DNA of 64,000 bases from Symsagittifera roscoffensis (lineage: Eukaryota; Xenacoelomorpha; Acoela; Convolutidae). The position numbers and the translations under genes are program-made. Shown here one piece after another: positions 53,409-64,000 of this stretch. Under the pieces are notes generated by a model that was given only the letters and a program-made list of their open reading frames with translations, made no database searches and was not told the origin of the DNA. The DNA is taken from NCBI RefSeq assembly GCF_963678635.1, contig NC_087063.1, positions 13,151,006 through 13,215,005 of the forward strand, read 5' to 3'. Every line of letters starts with the position of its first letter. The stretch's first letter is position 1.

Positions 53409-54116
53409 TCTTTAGCTGCCACAGGATATCGCGAGGAAAGAATTTAAGGTTTAATTTTTATTTAATCAAAGCCATGGTGCTAGTGGTAGCTGTGCCTATT
53501 TGAATTAATTCAACTCTCCCCGATGAATTTTTAACCAAGATGAATACAAAGCATTTGGTTTCAGATCTGAAAATTTACTCTTGATGCCTTACAATATGCT
53601 TTTGAAACGGCTGCTTTTTTAGATATCTACTCATCAGTTTTTGATTTTTTATTGCGTTGGCTTATACTTCGGCTGGTTTATTTACTTTTTCGCAGCCAAT
53701 TTTTGTAGAGAAACTTAAGTCGTTAGGATTTCATTACTCCAGCATTTCACTGATTGGGTCAATAAACTGTCATCATTGGTGTTATGTCGGAAAAGTTAAA
53801 TATAGAAAAGGCAGCTGTTTTGATTACTTCTTATTACGCTTGCGAGGAAAGTTTCTTGTAATCGGGAACTAGACTTCTTTGGGCCTACTTTAAGTTTAAA
53901 TGATCTAGACTGGGGTTTGATTCATTGTGGCACTTGTTTTTCCGACAATTGAAAATTGGGAGGAACTTTGTATTCGGGTGTGTTTTAGTTTTTTTTGTTT
54001 TCCACGCAAAATGAGCTACAAATAATCATCGGACAGGGTTGAGTGATATATCATATTAATTTCCGATGATTTTTCTGCTTCCTGATTTCCTTCGGTGCTC
54101 TGTATTAAGTTTTTGA
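53409..54116. other. PINX1 3' region, no gene
   Basis: Possible 3' UTR and intergenic DNA. A 71-codon frame at 53657-53872 looks like chance. No clear AATAAA near the stop; AATAAA occurs at 53761 (CAATAAACTG). Confidence 0.4.
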
Positions 54117-54254
54117 ATGGTAATGCCGCAGCCTGTACCACCAGCTGGCGCAGCTTTTGGGTACACCGAGGTAGATGATGTAGCACGTCAAAACGCGGAT
54201 ACGATAGCGATAGATAATTTCTTTTGGAGAGCGCATAATCATTGGATCATATAA
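54117..54254 (+). CDS. Possible short ORF (45 aa)
   Basis: ATG at 54117, stop at 54252-54254. The N-terminus VMPQPVPPAGAAFGYTEVDD is compositionally unlike the AT-rich surroundings. It could be a micro-ORF, an unrecognised exon or chance. No family recognised. Confidence 0.25.
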   Translation: MVMPQPVPPAGAAFGYTEVDDVARQNADTIAIDNFFWRAHNHWII

Positions 54255-57200
54255 AATTGTTGAAGCAACCACGATGCTCCACGGCAAACGACTTATTCTT
54301 TCTATCTAGTCGTTTGCTGTATTTCCAGTATTTGTCATTCAGATGATATTGAACGAGATCATTCGGCTGAGGTTGCACCAGACATCACAGAAAACTATAA
54401 GTTCACTAGTTGAAAAATGCAAAATTGTATCGAAGCGCCAACAAATTAATTTGATAATAGTAAGTTAGAATGAAACGCTACTCAGCAGCAGTTAGGAGAC
54501 GATAGAGGGCAAAAAGAGTCTTCGAAAAAAAAAAACAATTGAAGCTCGGAATGCACAACAAGCATCCGTGCAAAACATTCAATTTTCTCAGCGAAAAAAT
54601 TACCCTCAAAGGCTGGGTCATTCTAATCCGGACTCCTAAAACTATCCTATCTCTACAACTCAGGACCATTTGTTACTGTGACATCAGTAGCACAATTTTT
54701 TTAAAACATTATCACGGGTCCTAATTTTTTTGAGTCTATATGTACATCGTCCACTGCCTTAAAAATTAGCTTAATCACTCAACTTAAATAAAACAACAAG
54801 GGAGGAAGAAGCACTACGCTACGTGCCAATCAGTTTACTTATGCAAGGTTCACAGTTTTTGTATAAGATGCATGCCGTTTCCCAAAGGTTTTGGAAATTT
54901 AAAATCAGAAAGTAATTCATGATTCTGACATCATGCTTAGTCAATACACACAAATAACTCGCCTCAGGGAAACCAGTTAGGTCGCAAACTGAACCTGAAA
55001 AGCAATTCAAATAAGATTTTTCCTATTTTAAAATTAGTTCACTGAATGCATGACATAACCTGCATCATCATTGGTCTTGCCTTTTATAAGAAATATGGCA
55101 TGCGTTTGACTTATGGCTGGAATTAGGTGGCAAAAATAAGAAAACTCAATTTTGTGTGAATTACGTTCCCCACACGGAGTTTGACAGAGAAAATGAGGTG
55201 AGGTTTGATGACATACACGAAAAAACGATGCTTGGTAGTCCGAGTGACCTAATTTTGATTTCCTCGTCATTGATTAAAACTTCTATACTGTAACATTCAA
55301 ATAAACAAAATTACGATTGCATAAACTGTTGATTACGAACCTTGAAAAAAGCAAAAAAAATCGCGGTTATAGAGAAAAAGTTGACAATCAAAGGGCTGCA
55401 GGAGTAATTCATTGAATGAAAAGAAAAAACTTAGGACGTAAATCTCCTTGATGTACATGGCCTTGTTTAAAATAGGGGGGTTAAGTGCCATGTCTTCATA
55501 TCAGCACCTTGAACACAAAATCGTTCATAGTGTCGAGCATCTTAATCTACACGCAATCCCATTTACAATTTTAAACAAGGATTGCCGTATCAGATTGCTT
55601 TGCGATGAAGCTTTTGCGTTGTTCTTTTCTTAATGAAATACTGTTAGAAAATTAAAATTATCTTTATAATAGTAGCACCCGATCTTTGGGTGGACTCGGC
55701 CGAAGTGACCTACTTCAATATGCAGTAAATAGCTACAACATTTGCAAATATTGTTCATAAGATGAACTCTTCAACTAAAGACAAGGAAGTTTCAACTTCG
55801 AAATATATTCAATAATATGATCTATTCAACTATAGATGTGTCAAGTTCCACCTTGATTGTGCCAACGTTATTACAAGCCGGTTGCTGTGCAAATAGCACA
55901 GAATGTTCCCACCATATTAATAAAAAACTAGAAAAAAGGTTTCTTTGGTTATCAATGTCCTTTTAGTGAGTATTGTGATTCGAGAATTATACAAACGCGT
56001 GATAGGTTAGTGAATTAGGCAAGATCGACAATATTTTTCTTCAGAAAATGAATTAAAAAAAAGAAAAAAAATGTATTTCAGTTTAAATTAGCCAAAATTT
56101 GATGAGATGCTCACAAAACTAATTGAAAGGTAAATGTTATATTTTAAATTTAGTTATCGCTCTTTCTTGCTTTTTCCACTTAATTCCATTACCCTTTCTA
56201 GAAAAAATTGCCAGAATTTGAGACACAAAAATGGCAAAAAAAGAAAGCGTCTCGTTCGGAGATCAATTTGGCTGAACATTCTCTGCTATTTGCAAAGCAA
56301 TCTGATACTCTTTAAGAGTTGATAATCGTAAATCAGACTCTTATATAGGTATTGATGCTTTTTTTAAGGAAAAGTCTGCTCTTTTTCCTTTTCTCCCCAC
56401 GTTGCAGGAGCAGCGATTTTATGGTGTAACGAGAGATTTTAGAAAGTTGAGTATGATAACCAAGTATGTTTTTCGTGGCATATTAAGTTCTGATGTCAAT
56501 TTTGATAACATTCGGATAATGCGAACAATAATTTGGTTTGTAAAAATATGAAGAGGGGAAACAGCAGAAAAGTCTTTTTCGCGGTTTGACTTCTTTCCAA
56601 GCTCATTTCATTTTCTTTGCTAAGAGGAAGTCATCTTCTACTATTTAACAGTAAAAGTGTAAAGGTCACTAAAAACGTCATTGACTTCTAATTTCGAAAA
56701 AGGATTTTCGCAAAAACGTGTCAGATTTCCCAGTAAAAAGTTTACGTATTGATCCAGTTTTCTCAAACTGGCTTAATTTTATCGAAAAAGTATCGATCAT
56801 AAACTGTTTTTAGCAATTCAAAGAGCTGTACTGGTATCTATTTTTTTTCTGAAATTTGAAAGTTTCTATTTTTTCAAAAACGAAACATGGGTACACTTGC
56901 GTTCATCGACTGTTTTCCGACTGTCTGTTGGCTATGTTCTTTACTTTTGGTGTACCTTAGAAAAAAATAGTTCAAAATATTAGCTTTGAAGCTATTTCTT
57001 TTTATTTTGAGTTGGTTTGACAGGGGCGTCTAAATCATTTATCACTTCGTTTGATGCATTTCATCCGAAACTGAATGGTATCTGAAAAAGGTAAGTTGTT
57101 CAATTAGATATCGCCCGAGTACCCACCGATTACTGAGCAATCAAGAATATATTTGTCTGGCTAAGGTGTGATTAGACAATCTGATGTAAAAATTGAACAC

Positions 57201-57640
57201 AGAGCAACTGAAGTTTAAAACTGGACCCGTAAGCCGCACTCCCACGTGGTCCAAAAATTAATCAATTGGTTTGAGCTGTTCATGTTATGGTGAGGGTTAC
57301 AGAATCTGTTCTTGTAGTTTATTCAAGGTCTGTTCAAACTGCGAGCCTTCTGTTCTCATGGTGGTACATTGCTTAATCAAGTGAGATATTTCAAAGAATG
57401 AGTTAGTGGTCGATTAACCTAGCCTGTGATTTGGGTTGTGTAAGTATGGTATTTGTTGGTGTTTTCTAAACATTTAGTCTTATCAGCTGCTATGTGTGTT
57501 TTACGGTCCTAATCTACCTCTGAATTAAGCAATCAAAACGTTCTGCTTGATATTTGGTAAGGTAAACCTGTGCTGATTAATAGCCAAATTGGCCTACATG
57601 TTTGGTCACTTTATGCAATTCACAGTAGTTCCGTTTCAGG
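54255..57640. other. Intergenic and PPase upstream region
   Basis: No supported gene. It contains the repeat copy at 56317-56945, a short inverted pair CCTTGTTTAAAAT/ATTTTAAACAAGG at 55461-55473 and 55567-55579, and GT/AG-like sites (donor GTAAGTTG near 57091, acceptor TTCCGTTTCAG at 57630-57640) that may border an upstream non-coding exon of the pyrophosphatase gene. Confidence 0.4.
56317..56945 (+). repeat. Interspersed repeat, copy 2
   Basis: Diverged copy of 50222-50650, recognisable by shared blocks in the same order, including GACTC.TATATAG near the start and GTTGGCTATGTT at the end. Confidence 0.55.
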
Positions 57641-57651
57641 TCTTGTCTTGT

Positions 57652-59130
57652 ATGATCTATGCTTGTGCTGCCACTGCTATCTGTATACGTGCAACTTCTG
57701 GTCTGACTGTTGTGAATGCTTTGCATTTATTGACCACTCCAACTAAATCTGTTCTGACGCGAGTTTCATTCAACATATCGACCACTAGAATGACGACAGC
57801 AGCAGCTAGGTACCCTCTAGAGCCTAGAGGCAAACTATACACTGAGAGTTATCGACTCTTTTTCAAAAATGAACACGGCCAACCCATTTCGCCCTTCCAC
57901 GACATTCCTCTCAGAGCATCCGAGGAGGAAAATGATGTTTTCAATATGGTCGTCGAGGTGCCCAGGTGGACAAATGCTAAGATGGAAATCAGCAAATCTG
58001 AGCTTCTTAACCCAATTGTGCAAGACGTGAAGAAAGGAAAGATGAGGTTTGTGTCCAATGTCTTCCCACACAAGGGTTATATCTGGAATTACGGGGCGTT
58101 TCCCCAGACATGGGAAGATCCTAAAATCGAGCACCCCGGAACATGTGCGAAAGGTGACGACGACCCACTGGACGTGTGTGACATCAGCTCCTTGGTTGTT
58201 CCGCAGGGATCCGTCATTCAAGTGAAAGCCCTAGGAATTCTGGCGATGATTGACGAGGGAGAGACGGACTGGAAAGTGATTGCGATCAATACGCAGGATC
58301 CTCTCGCACAACACATGAAAGATATTGCGGACGTTGAAAAGTTCAAGCCTGGTCTTCTTCACGCAACTCTAGAGTGGTTCAAGTACTACAAAGGTAATTT
58401 CGAATGATATGCACCCCTATTAAGACATGTTATTTGATTGCATTAGTTTCAGGCTTGGCATTTACTGAATCTTATATGCTATTCATGAAATAGGGACCAT
58501 AACTGTAGGTGTAATTTTTGGTTGCGAAGTTCAGTAATTCAACCATTTTGCAAGAAAAAGTCGGCGTTCTTTTTAGTTCCCGACGGAAAACCTACAAACG
58601 CTTTTGGCTTCAAGAACAAGTTCAGGAACCAGCAATTCGCTCTTGAAATTATCCACGAAACACACGACTACTGGAAAAGGCTACTGGGCCTGGACGGAGC
58701 CGAACCCCAGTCGGATGAAGACTGTGGTATTAAACGTGCCTCGACGTGCATGGCCGAATCTAGATATAATATTGGAGTCGAGGAGGCGCAAAATTTTGTA
58801 GACAGCTGCGCTGAATTCGATAGAGAGGAAGCTCCGATCGAAGACTCGAAAGCGACTGAGTTCTTTTTCATTAACGCCGCTTCCGTTCTTACCACGAGTG
58901 AAGTGACGGCGGAGAGCGGTCAAGGGGATGCACCCGTAGAAAATGGAAATGATGGGCAATCGGAAGAACCTAGTGCTGAAAATGGAGCAATTGAGGAGCA
59001 AAATGGACCAGAGGCGAATTCCACTGATCACGCTGCAGGTGACGCAGCCGGCGAAGACCAGTCGATTCCGACCAAAACTGTGGAGGAGTCACCGGCACCT
59101 GAGGAAAACGCGGAGACAAATGAGAACTAA
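57652..59130 (+). CDS. Soluble inorganic pyrophosphatase, two exons
   Basis: Exons 57652-58393 and 58577-59130 (donor GGTAATTT, acceptor TTTTTAG) give 431 residues. Family I PPase signatures are clear: [38 protein letters not shown], and the metal site [15 protein letters not shown] with its three Asp residues. The enzyme hydrolyses PPi to two phosphates and drives biosynthesis. From ATG 57652 the first 46 residues are basic and hydrophobic with no acid before MTTAAARYP, like a mitochondrial signal; ATG 57790 would give a cytosolic form. The last 110 or so residues are an unusual Glu/Ala/Ser-rich tail absent from standard 290-residue PPases. The exon structure is inferred. Confidence 0.9.
58394..58576 (+). 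other. PPase intron, 183 bp
   Basis: GTAATT donor and TTTTTAG acceptor; splitting a Val codon (phase 1) restores the conserved VPDGKP segment. Confidence 0.85.
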
Positions 59131-59537
59131 AACTGAAAACTGTTTGAAAATAAAGCTGCTAATTTGTGGGCGCTGAATGTTTTAAGTGTCGATAATTATT
59201 TAAATCACTAACGAATGTATGAGCTAAATAAAGTATGCTGAGTTAATGAAAACATTGTTTCCGTTCACGAATCCTGGTCACGCTGTAAAGAAAATCCTTG
59301 CGTTACATTGGCTTATGTTGAATTCGTCGTTTGATTTGTTAATTCGGATTGATTTGAAACTAAGTTAAAATTTATTATTTGATTTCGTAGATTAGTTTTG
59401 TGAGATTTGTAGCTGATGTGCTACTCAAAAAAGAGCCCAGTGAATAGTTTTTTACCTTACCCTAGCCTGCATCACATTATTATTCAGTCGAAGCATACTC
59501 TTGTTAGCGGAATTTGAGTGATGCGGAATTTTTTGAG
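59131..59537 (+). terminator. PPase 3' UTR and poly(A) signals
   Basis: AATAAA occurs near 59149 and again near 59227, 20-100 bases after the stop. No other gene seen. Confidence 0.5.
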
Positions 59538-59620
59538 GGTGTATGAACGATGTGAAGATTCTAATAAAGGTCGTGATGATTTTTTTCAGGAAAAGTGTTC
59601 ATTTTGAAAGTGTTCTTTTA
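59538..59620 (+). repeat. Interspersed repeat, copy 3 (short)
   Basis: GTATGAACGATGTGAAGATT and the AAGG.CGTGATGATTTTTTTCAGGAAAAGTG block match the beginning of copy 1 at 50222-50290. The rest of the repeat is missing. Confidence 0.5.
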
Positions 59621-59907
59621 TTGCGGTATGTGCATAAGATCAATAACCAGCTCTTAAGTACAGCCAATGCTAAGGATATTAAAACAGACTACTATAGAAC
59701 AAATAACCATTTAGCTTCAAGGTATCATGGATCTAGAGCGTAGAGGTAGGGAACGAGACCCGCAACAAAAAAAGATAGTTCGAACCTGGGCAGGGTCGGA
59801 TGTTTTGAAAGAAATTTATTGGTATACTAGTTAAAATGCATCCGCTCTATAGATAGAGGCATGTTAGTTGGTAAATTTTTTTTCAAATCGACTGGTACTG
59901 CTGATGC

Positions 59908-60250
59908 GTCATAATTGGCTTGCGTCACTTAGCAATTATGTAGACTCATAATTGGCGTGCGTCACTTGAGATTTTTTCTTTTTATTGTTTTTTCTCTGTT
60001 TATCTCGACATTTGAGTGCTGTGACTTCCGCGCCAACAAATTGTAAAATGTCACTCAGGTGAATATTTTTATATGATGGAACACTGCGACTTCCGCGGTT
60101 ACCATCCTGCAAGTTTGAAGCCTTAACTGCGACTTCCGCGGTGTTGCTCAGGCAGAAATCAGAAGATATGTAAATAAGTATTGAAATGTGTGTGTATGAG
60201 TTCTTGGTTTTGTCGGAATCTCAATAGGTTATACTGCGACTTCCTCTGTA
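59908..60250 (+). repeat. CTGCGACTTCCGCGG motif cluster
   Basis: CTG(C/T)GACTTCC(G/T)C occurs four times (about 60021, 60085, 60128 and 60236), GC-rich in an AT-rich context. Just before, TCATAATTGGC(T/G)TGCGTCACTT occurs twice (59909 and 59947). Meaning unknown. Confidence 0.7.
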
Positions 60251-60413
60251 CAATTACAAATTTGGTCAAAATCTATACAAAACACACAAAAACAAAAAGG
60301 GAAAGAAAGGAAAAATAAATCGAGAATAATAAAACAGAAACAGAAATCGCAGCGGGGAAAAACGGATTGGTTACTTTTCGGATTGGTAACCAACGGATTG
60401 GTTACTTTAAGAT

Positions 60414-60434
60414 AAAGTACATGTCTCGGCTCGT
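60414..60434 (+). repeat. LINE target-site duplication, left copy
   Basis: 21 bases, ending AGTACATGTCTCGGCTCGT, repeated exactly at 62586-62606 on the other side of the LINE. Confidence 0.85.
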
Positions 60435-62585
60435 ACTTCTACAAATTATTAGATCACTTTGTAAAAATTTTAGTAAAATGGAAGTTTTTCTTTCAGAACT
60501 GGAATGTAAACCACTAGCAATATCATTAACAGAGAAATGGTGCAATGAAAAAACAAACAAAAATGCGCTAATTCTTAATGAATATCAAATATTATTGCAT
60601 GCAATAGAGCAAAAAGAGGTGGGGGCGTAGGAATATGTATCAAAAAAACAACACGAATATCAAATCATAAAGCGACTATGAACCATCATTTACAAATTTT
60701 ATCAGTAGAAATGTTGAGAGAGGTAGAAAACTTGGTTTCAACCATGATACAAATCTTCAAACGCTGGATCAGATGAAACTTAAGACTTTCTACAAGAACA
60801 CATGCTGAGTGTAAAAAGCCAAACGAATTGCTAACACATACTTTGCGGAGATATAATCATAAATGTGATAGAGGACAACAAAAATACCAAAAATATCTTA
60901 ACAAGGATTGCAGCTAAGATTAACGAGCAACCCAACTAGAGAAACAGCTAAATCACAGACCTGGATCGATGTTTTTTTCCAAAATTTTCAAGCTCTGCAA
61001 AAACAATAGTAACCGCAATATCAGATCATCATTGTGTATACATAAAAACTGAAGAGGCTTTGAGTGAAAAGAACGAAAATGATTATTTAACGCTAAAGAC
61101 ATTGAACAGACCCTTCAAGAGACTTCAATTGAAAGAAAAACAACTAGACCTCAATTATTTGATTTACAAAGACTTACAGTTAACTGAAAGCGCATTTTTC
61201 TCTAGTTCCATTGATGACCTGACTTGTAAATTAAATGTAAGTTTACTATCAGCATTGCATAAAATAATACCAGAAAAAGAAATTATTTTCCGCCCTAATT
61301 ACAAAGATTGGGTGACCAATCGGGTCAAAAATATAGTAAAAAATTTCAGGGAGCTTGGGAAACTTTTTAAAACTATAGAAATTAAACAAAAGTGTTAATC
61401 AGGACAATTAAAACCAATTACTATGAAAAGAAAAGGATCAATCAAAGGATAGTTAAAAAAATTTGTTCCAATTAACCAGAGAAATTGATGGTGTTCACAC
61501 TAATCAGAGAGTAGAGTTCAATCCCGAGTAGAGTTCAATCCGAGATGAACGGCTAATTTTAAATATAGGGAAGGGACCAGCAAAAAACTTCGAACTTCCA
61601 ATGAATTTTGAAAGCGTAGAAAAAAGGACTGAGTCAATGGTCTTTCAGAAAACAATCGATCATGAAGTTTTCTTTGTGTCATTAAAATTTGAAAAACAGA
61701 ACATCAGCGGACTGTGAAGGCTAAAATGACTATCTAATTAAAATTATAAATCCCGCCGTATGTAGTTATCTTGCCAGGCTGTTCAATCTTTGCTTTGAGG
61801 AGCAGTACTTTCGTCGAGCTTTGAAAGTTGCCCGAATAATACCGCTTTTTAAGAGTGGAAAGAAAGATAACTCTGCAAACTGGAAACTACAGACCAATTT
61901 CTTTTCTTCCGGTAATCAGTAAAGTGCTTGTGAAAACTTATCTGTAACAGAATGAAAGTTTATATTATCGCGAAAATTTTGACGCCTAATCAATTTGGAT
62001 ATCAATAAAAAAAATCAACAGTAGATGCAGTTTTTGATGTTAACGAGACCATTTCGAAAAGTTTACCAGCTAAAGATATCAGCATGTACCTTAATTGATT
62101 TGTCCAAAGCATTTGATACCGTTAATTCCTCAATTCTTCTTGAAAAATGTTTTCGATATGGATTCCCAATTCACGAATTTCTGAACTCATACATTGAAAA
62201 CAGATACCAATGTTGATAATGAAAAGCAGTTATCACAGAAACGTTCGATAGTGTGTGGGGTGCCCCAAGCTTCGGTGCTTGGTCCCTTACTTTTTCTGGT
62301 AGATGTGAACGAACTTCCTGAAGTATGTACCAATTACAAAATAAATGTTTTCGCATATGACACAACATTGTTTGGAACTGTTGAAGATGAAGGTAAGTCA
62401 ATGCCCGACGAATTACAGCGTATTTCGTTATGGATGGAGAGCAATAAGCTTGCAGTAAATGAAGGTAAAAGTTAAGTTCTCCAATTCAAGCCAAAATTAA
62501 ACTGCAAAATCTAATTGAACAGCAAAAATTAGAGCATTAGAACTAACAAATGAAATGAAATATCTAGATTAGTTATGTTTAAAAA
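60435..62585 (+). mobile_element. 5'-truncated, decayed LINE retrotransposon
   Basis: An endonuclease piece (ECKPLAISLTEKWCNEKTNK; then GGVGICIKKTT in another frame) is followed by a linker (61060-61398, ending WVTNRVKNIVKNFRELGKLF) and RT motifs. RT pieces: ARIIPLFKSGKKDNS, DLSKAFDTVNSSIL, CGVPQASVLGPLLFLVDVNEL and VFAYDTTLFG. The usual FADD site reads FAYD. Many stops and indels. The order endonuclease-RT is that of apurinic-endonuclease LINEs (Jockey/CR1-like superfamily). It ends in a short A run. Confidence 0.85.
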
Positions 62586-62606
62586 AAAGTACATGTCTCG
62601 GCTCGT
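62586..62606 (+). repeat. LINE target-site duplication, right copy
   Basis: Exact match to 60414-60434, directly after the LINE's A-rich 3' end. Confidence 0.85.
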
Positions 62607-62659
62607 GTTACGAAAAGCTTAAGTTTTTTGTAAGCAAGCACAAAATTTTGTAAGCAAGT

Positions 62660-63225
62660 TTTTTCTCAAACTGATTTGACTTTTGAAATAACTTGAAATT
62701 TTTGAAAGGTTCACAGCTTTAAAAGCTTGTTTAGAAAAACTTTAAGCTTTTCGCAAACTAATTCGGTTTATGTAATAACTTGAATTAAGTCAATTTTTAT
62801 AGCTTAAAAAGCTTGCTTAGAAAAACTTAAATTTCTCGCGAACCGTTTCAGTCTATGAAATAACTTGGAACAAATCAAAGTTTCATGGCTTGAATAGCTT
62901 GCATTAATGGCTTGAATTAACTTGGAACAAATCAAAGTTTCATGGCTTGAATAGCTTTCCGGAAACTGATTCCGTCTATAAAATAGCTCGAAATACTTTG
63001 AAATTTTCAGCTGAAAAAGCCTGCCCAAAAAAGTTTCGCTGTTTTTGCGAATTGATTCGCTCTAGGAAACAACTTGAAAAAATTCAATTTTTCATCACTT
63101 GAATAGCTTCCACAGCAAAATCAAAATTTTTAGTATCCGATTTGCCTCATAAAACATTTGGAAATGTTCTAAGTTTCATAGCTTGCTTAGAAAAACTGCA
63201 ACTTTTTGGGAACCGATTCGTTAAT
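62660..63225. repeat. Degenerate tandem repeat, about 85-90 bp
   Basis: About six or seven diverged units share AATAACTTG, TCATAGCTTGAATAGCTTGC, TTAGAAAAACTT and CGAACCGATTCG-like segments. One unit is partly doubled near 62870-62960. No coding. Confidence 0.7.
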
Positions 63226-63297
63226 TTTTTTGCGAGCCAATTGATTATTGGTGGCGGGCTTGCTATTATCAACTGAAACTAAAACCGATAACAAAAG

Positions 63298-63570
63298 TTA
63301 GCGAAGTTTAGTTTTGTGTAGTTTTATTTGTTTATGAGCACAACTCCCGTTTCTAACTGGACCAAAATTCAAGCAACAATTTGGGTCATTATCTCTGTAA
63401 GGCGTAAATAGTATTGTAGTTTGAGAGCATATCTTATAGTCTGAGATGAGATCCATACTGTTTGCAGACACTGTTCTGTGGGGTTCCCCAAAGAACATGA
63501 AGGTGCAAGGGCGCTTCACTTCTGGAATTTTGGCCCTGTAATTTTCACAAGCCACCAGAGCACACATTTT
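63298..63570 (-). CDS. Possible unrecognised coding segment
   Basis: A minus-strand frame of about 89 codons (TFMFFGEPHRTVSANSMDL, LFTPYRDNDPNCCLNFGPV) looks protein-like, but a + strand frame over part of it is also open. No family recognised. Could be an exon or a transposon fragment. Confidence 0.25.
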   Translation of the reverse strand, partial: KMCALVACENYRAKIPEVKRPCTFMFFGEPHRTVSANSMDLISDYKICSQTTILFTPYRDNDPNCCLNFGPVRNGSCAHKQIKLHKTKLR

Positions 63571-63789
63571 GGAGTTTCCAGCCGCTTCGATGAGGCGGGG
63601 TCGTACTTAATGGTTCCCGAGTTCCTGAACTTCAAGGTGTCACAAGTGATCTGCGATTGACTTGGACAAAATGCCAGAAGAGAAGCGCGCTTGCAGTGTA
63701 TGACAAGAAATTGATGAACGAATCAAAGAATTATTTTAAGCGCTGATTAATGGCGATGTAAACGATGAAGAAGCGGGACAAGAGGTTAA

Positions 63790-64000
63790 TATGGACGGTA
63801 AGTGTGAACCGATGGTCCACGTCGTTTCACAAGATCCGAAGTCTGATCTGAAGGAAACCATTATATTTGCGCAACGTGACACAGATGGAAGTGACAATAA
63901 CCCAAAATTAAACAGCCTCCTCCCACCCCACCCCGAAGAGTGCAGGTCCGAAAAGCGCTATGGAGAGTGCAGATCCGAAGTCTGATCCGAAGGAAACTAT
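63790..64000 (+). other. Window end with short direct repeat
   Basis: A weak + frame starts at 63791. The string GATCCGAAGTCTGATC(T/C)GAA lies at 63834 and again at 63972, close to the window edge. Cut off; nothing more can be said. Confidence 0.4.

Overview
The window is nuclear DNA of an intron-bearing animal, probably an invertebrate. The exact group cannot be named from the sequence. Two host genes on the + strand have real splice signals: a PINX1-type G-patch gene (49411-53408, two exons, 3.2-kb intron) and a soluble inorganic pyrophosphatase (57652-59130, two exons, 183-bp intron). Almost everything else is mobile DNA.

Region 1 (about 1.6-11.3 kb) is a decayed Polinton/Maverick, a virus-like DNA transposon. 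Compact + strand genes follow in order: two PC4-like proteins, a conserved unknown, an exonuclease-like protein, a small membrane protein, an FtsK/HerA-type packaging ATPase, a small basic protein, another unknown, a retrovirus-type integrase, the minor capsid protein, a pVI-like basic protein, the double-jelly-roll major capsid protein, a Cys-rich membrane protein and an adenain-like protease. Most recognisable genes carry stops or frameshifts. No protein-primed DNA polymerase B is present. A 23-bp perfect inverted repeat flanks the block.

Region 2 (11.3-about 21.4 kb or beyond) is a dead minus-strand Ty3/gypsy-like element (element A). It has gag, protease, RT (YVGD instead of YVDD), RNase H and a truncated integrase. 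A 14-bp minisatellite of about 1.4 kb and a scrambled copy of its own gag/protease sequence lie in its leader. A primer-binding-site-like sequence and an LTR start lie at 21.33-21.36 kb.

Region 3 (23243-49156) is the most interesting object: a 25.9-kb minus-strand LTR retrotransposon (element B). It is bounded by near-identical 919-922-bp LTRs (TGTAACATTCG...CGAATGTCACA), with a PBS, a PPT, a 2.9-kb leader holding an array of GACCC(C/T)TCCGGATT motifs, gag, protease (in a 1417-bp tandem duplication), RT, RNase H, integrase and a macro-domain-like C-terminus. Downstream of pol, where env would sit, is a 9-kb block of minus-strand ORFs with a clear SGNH hydrolase domain and a second SGNH-like domain. 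The 5' LTR ends 254 bp from the PINX1 start codon, in divergent orientation.

Region 4 (49.2-64 kb) holds the host genes with old repeats: a tRNA-like SINE head, a three-copy interspersed repeat, a 680-bp foldback element in the PINX1 intron, a 5'-truncated LINE with a 21-bp target-site duplication, and a degenerate satellite of about 85-90 bp.
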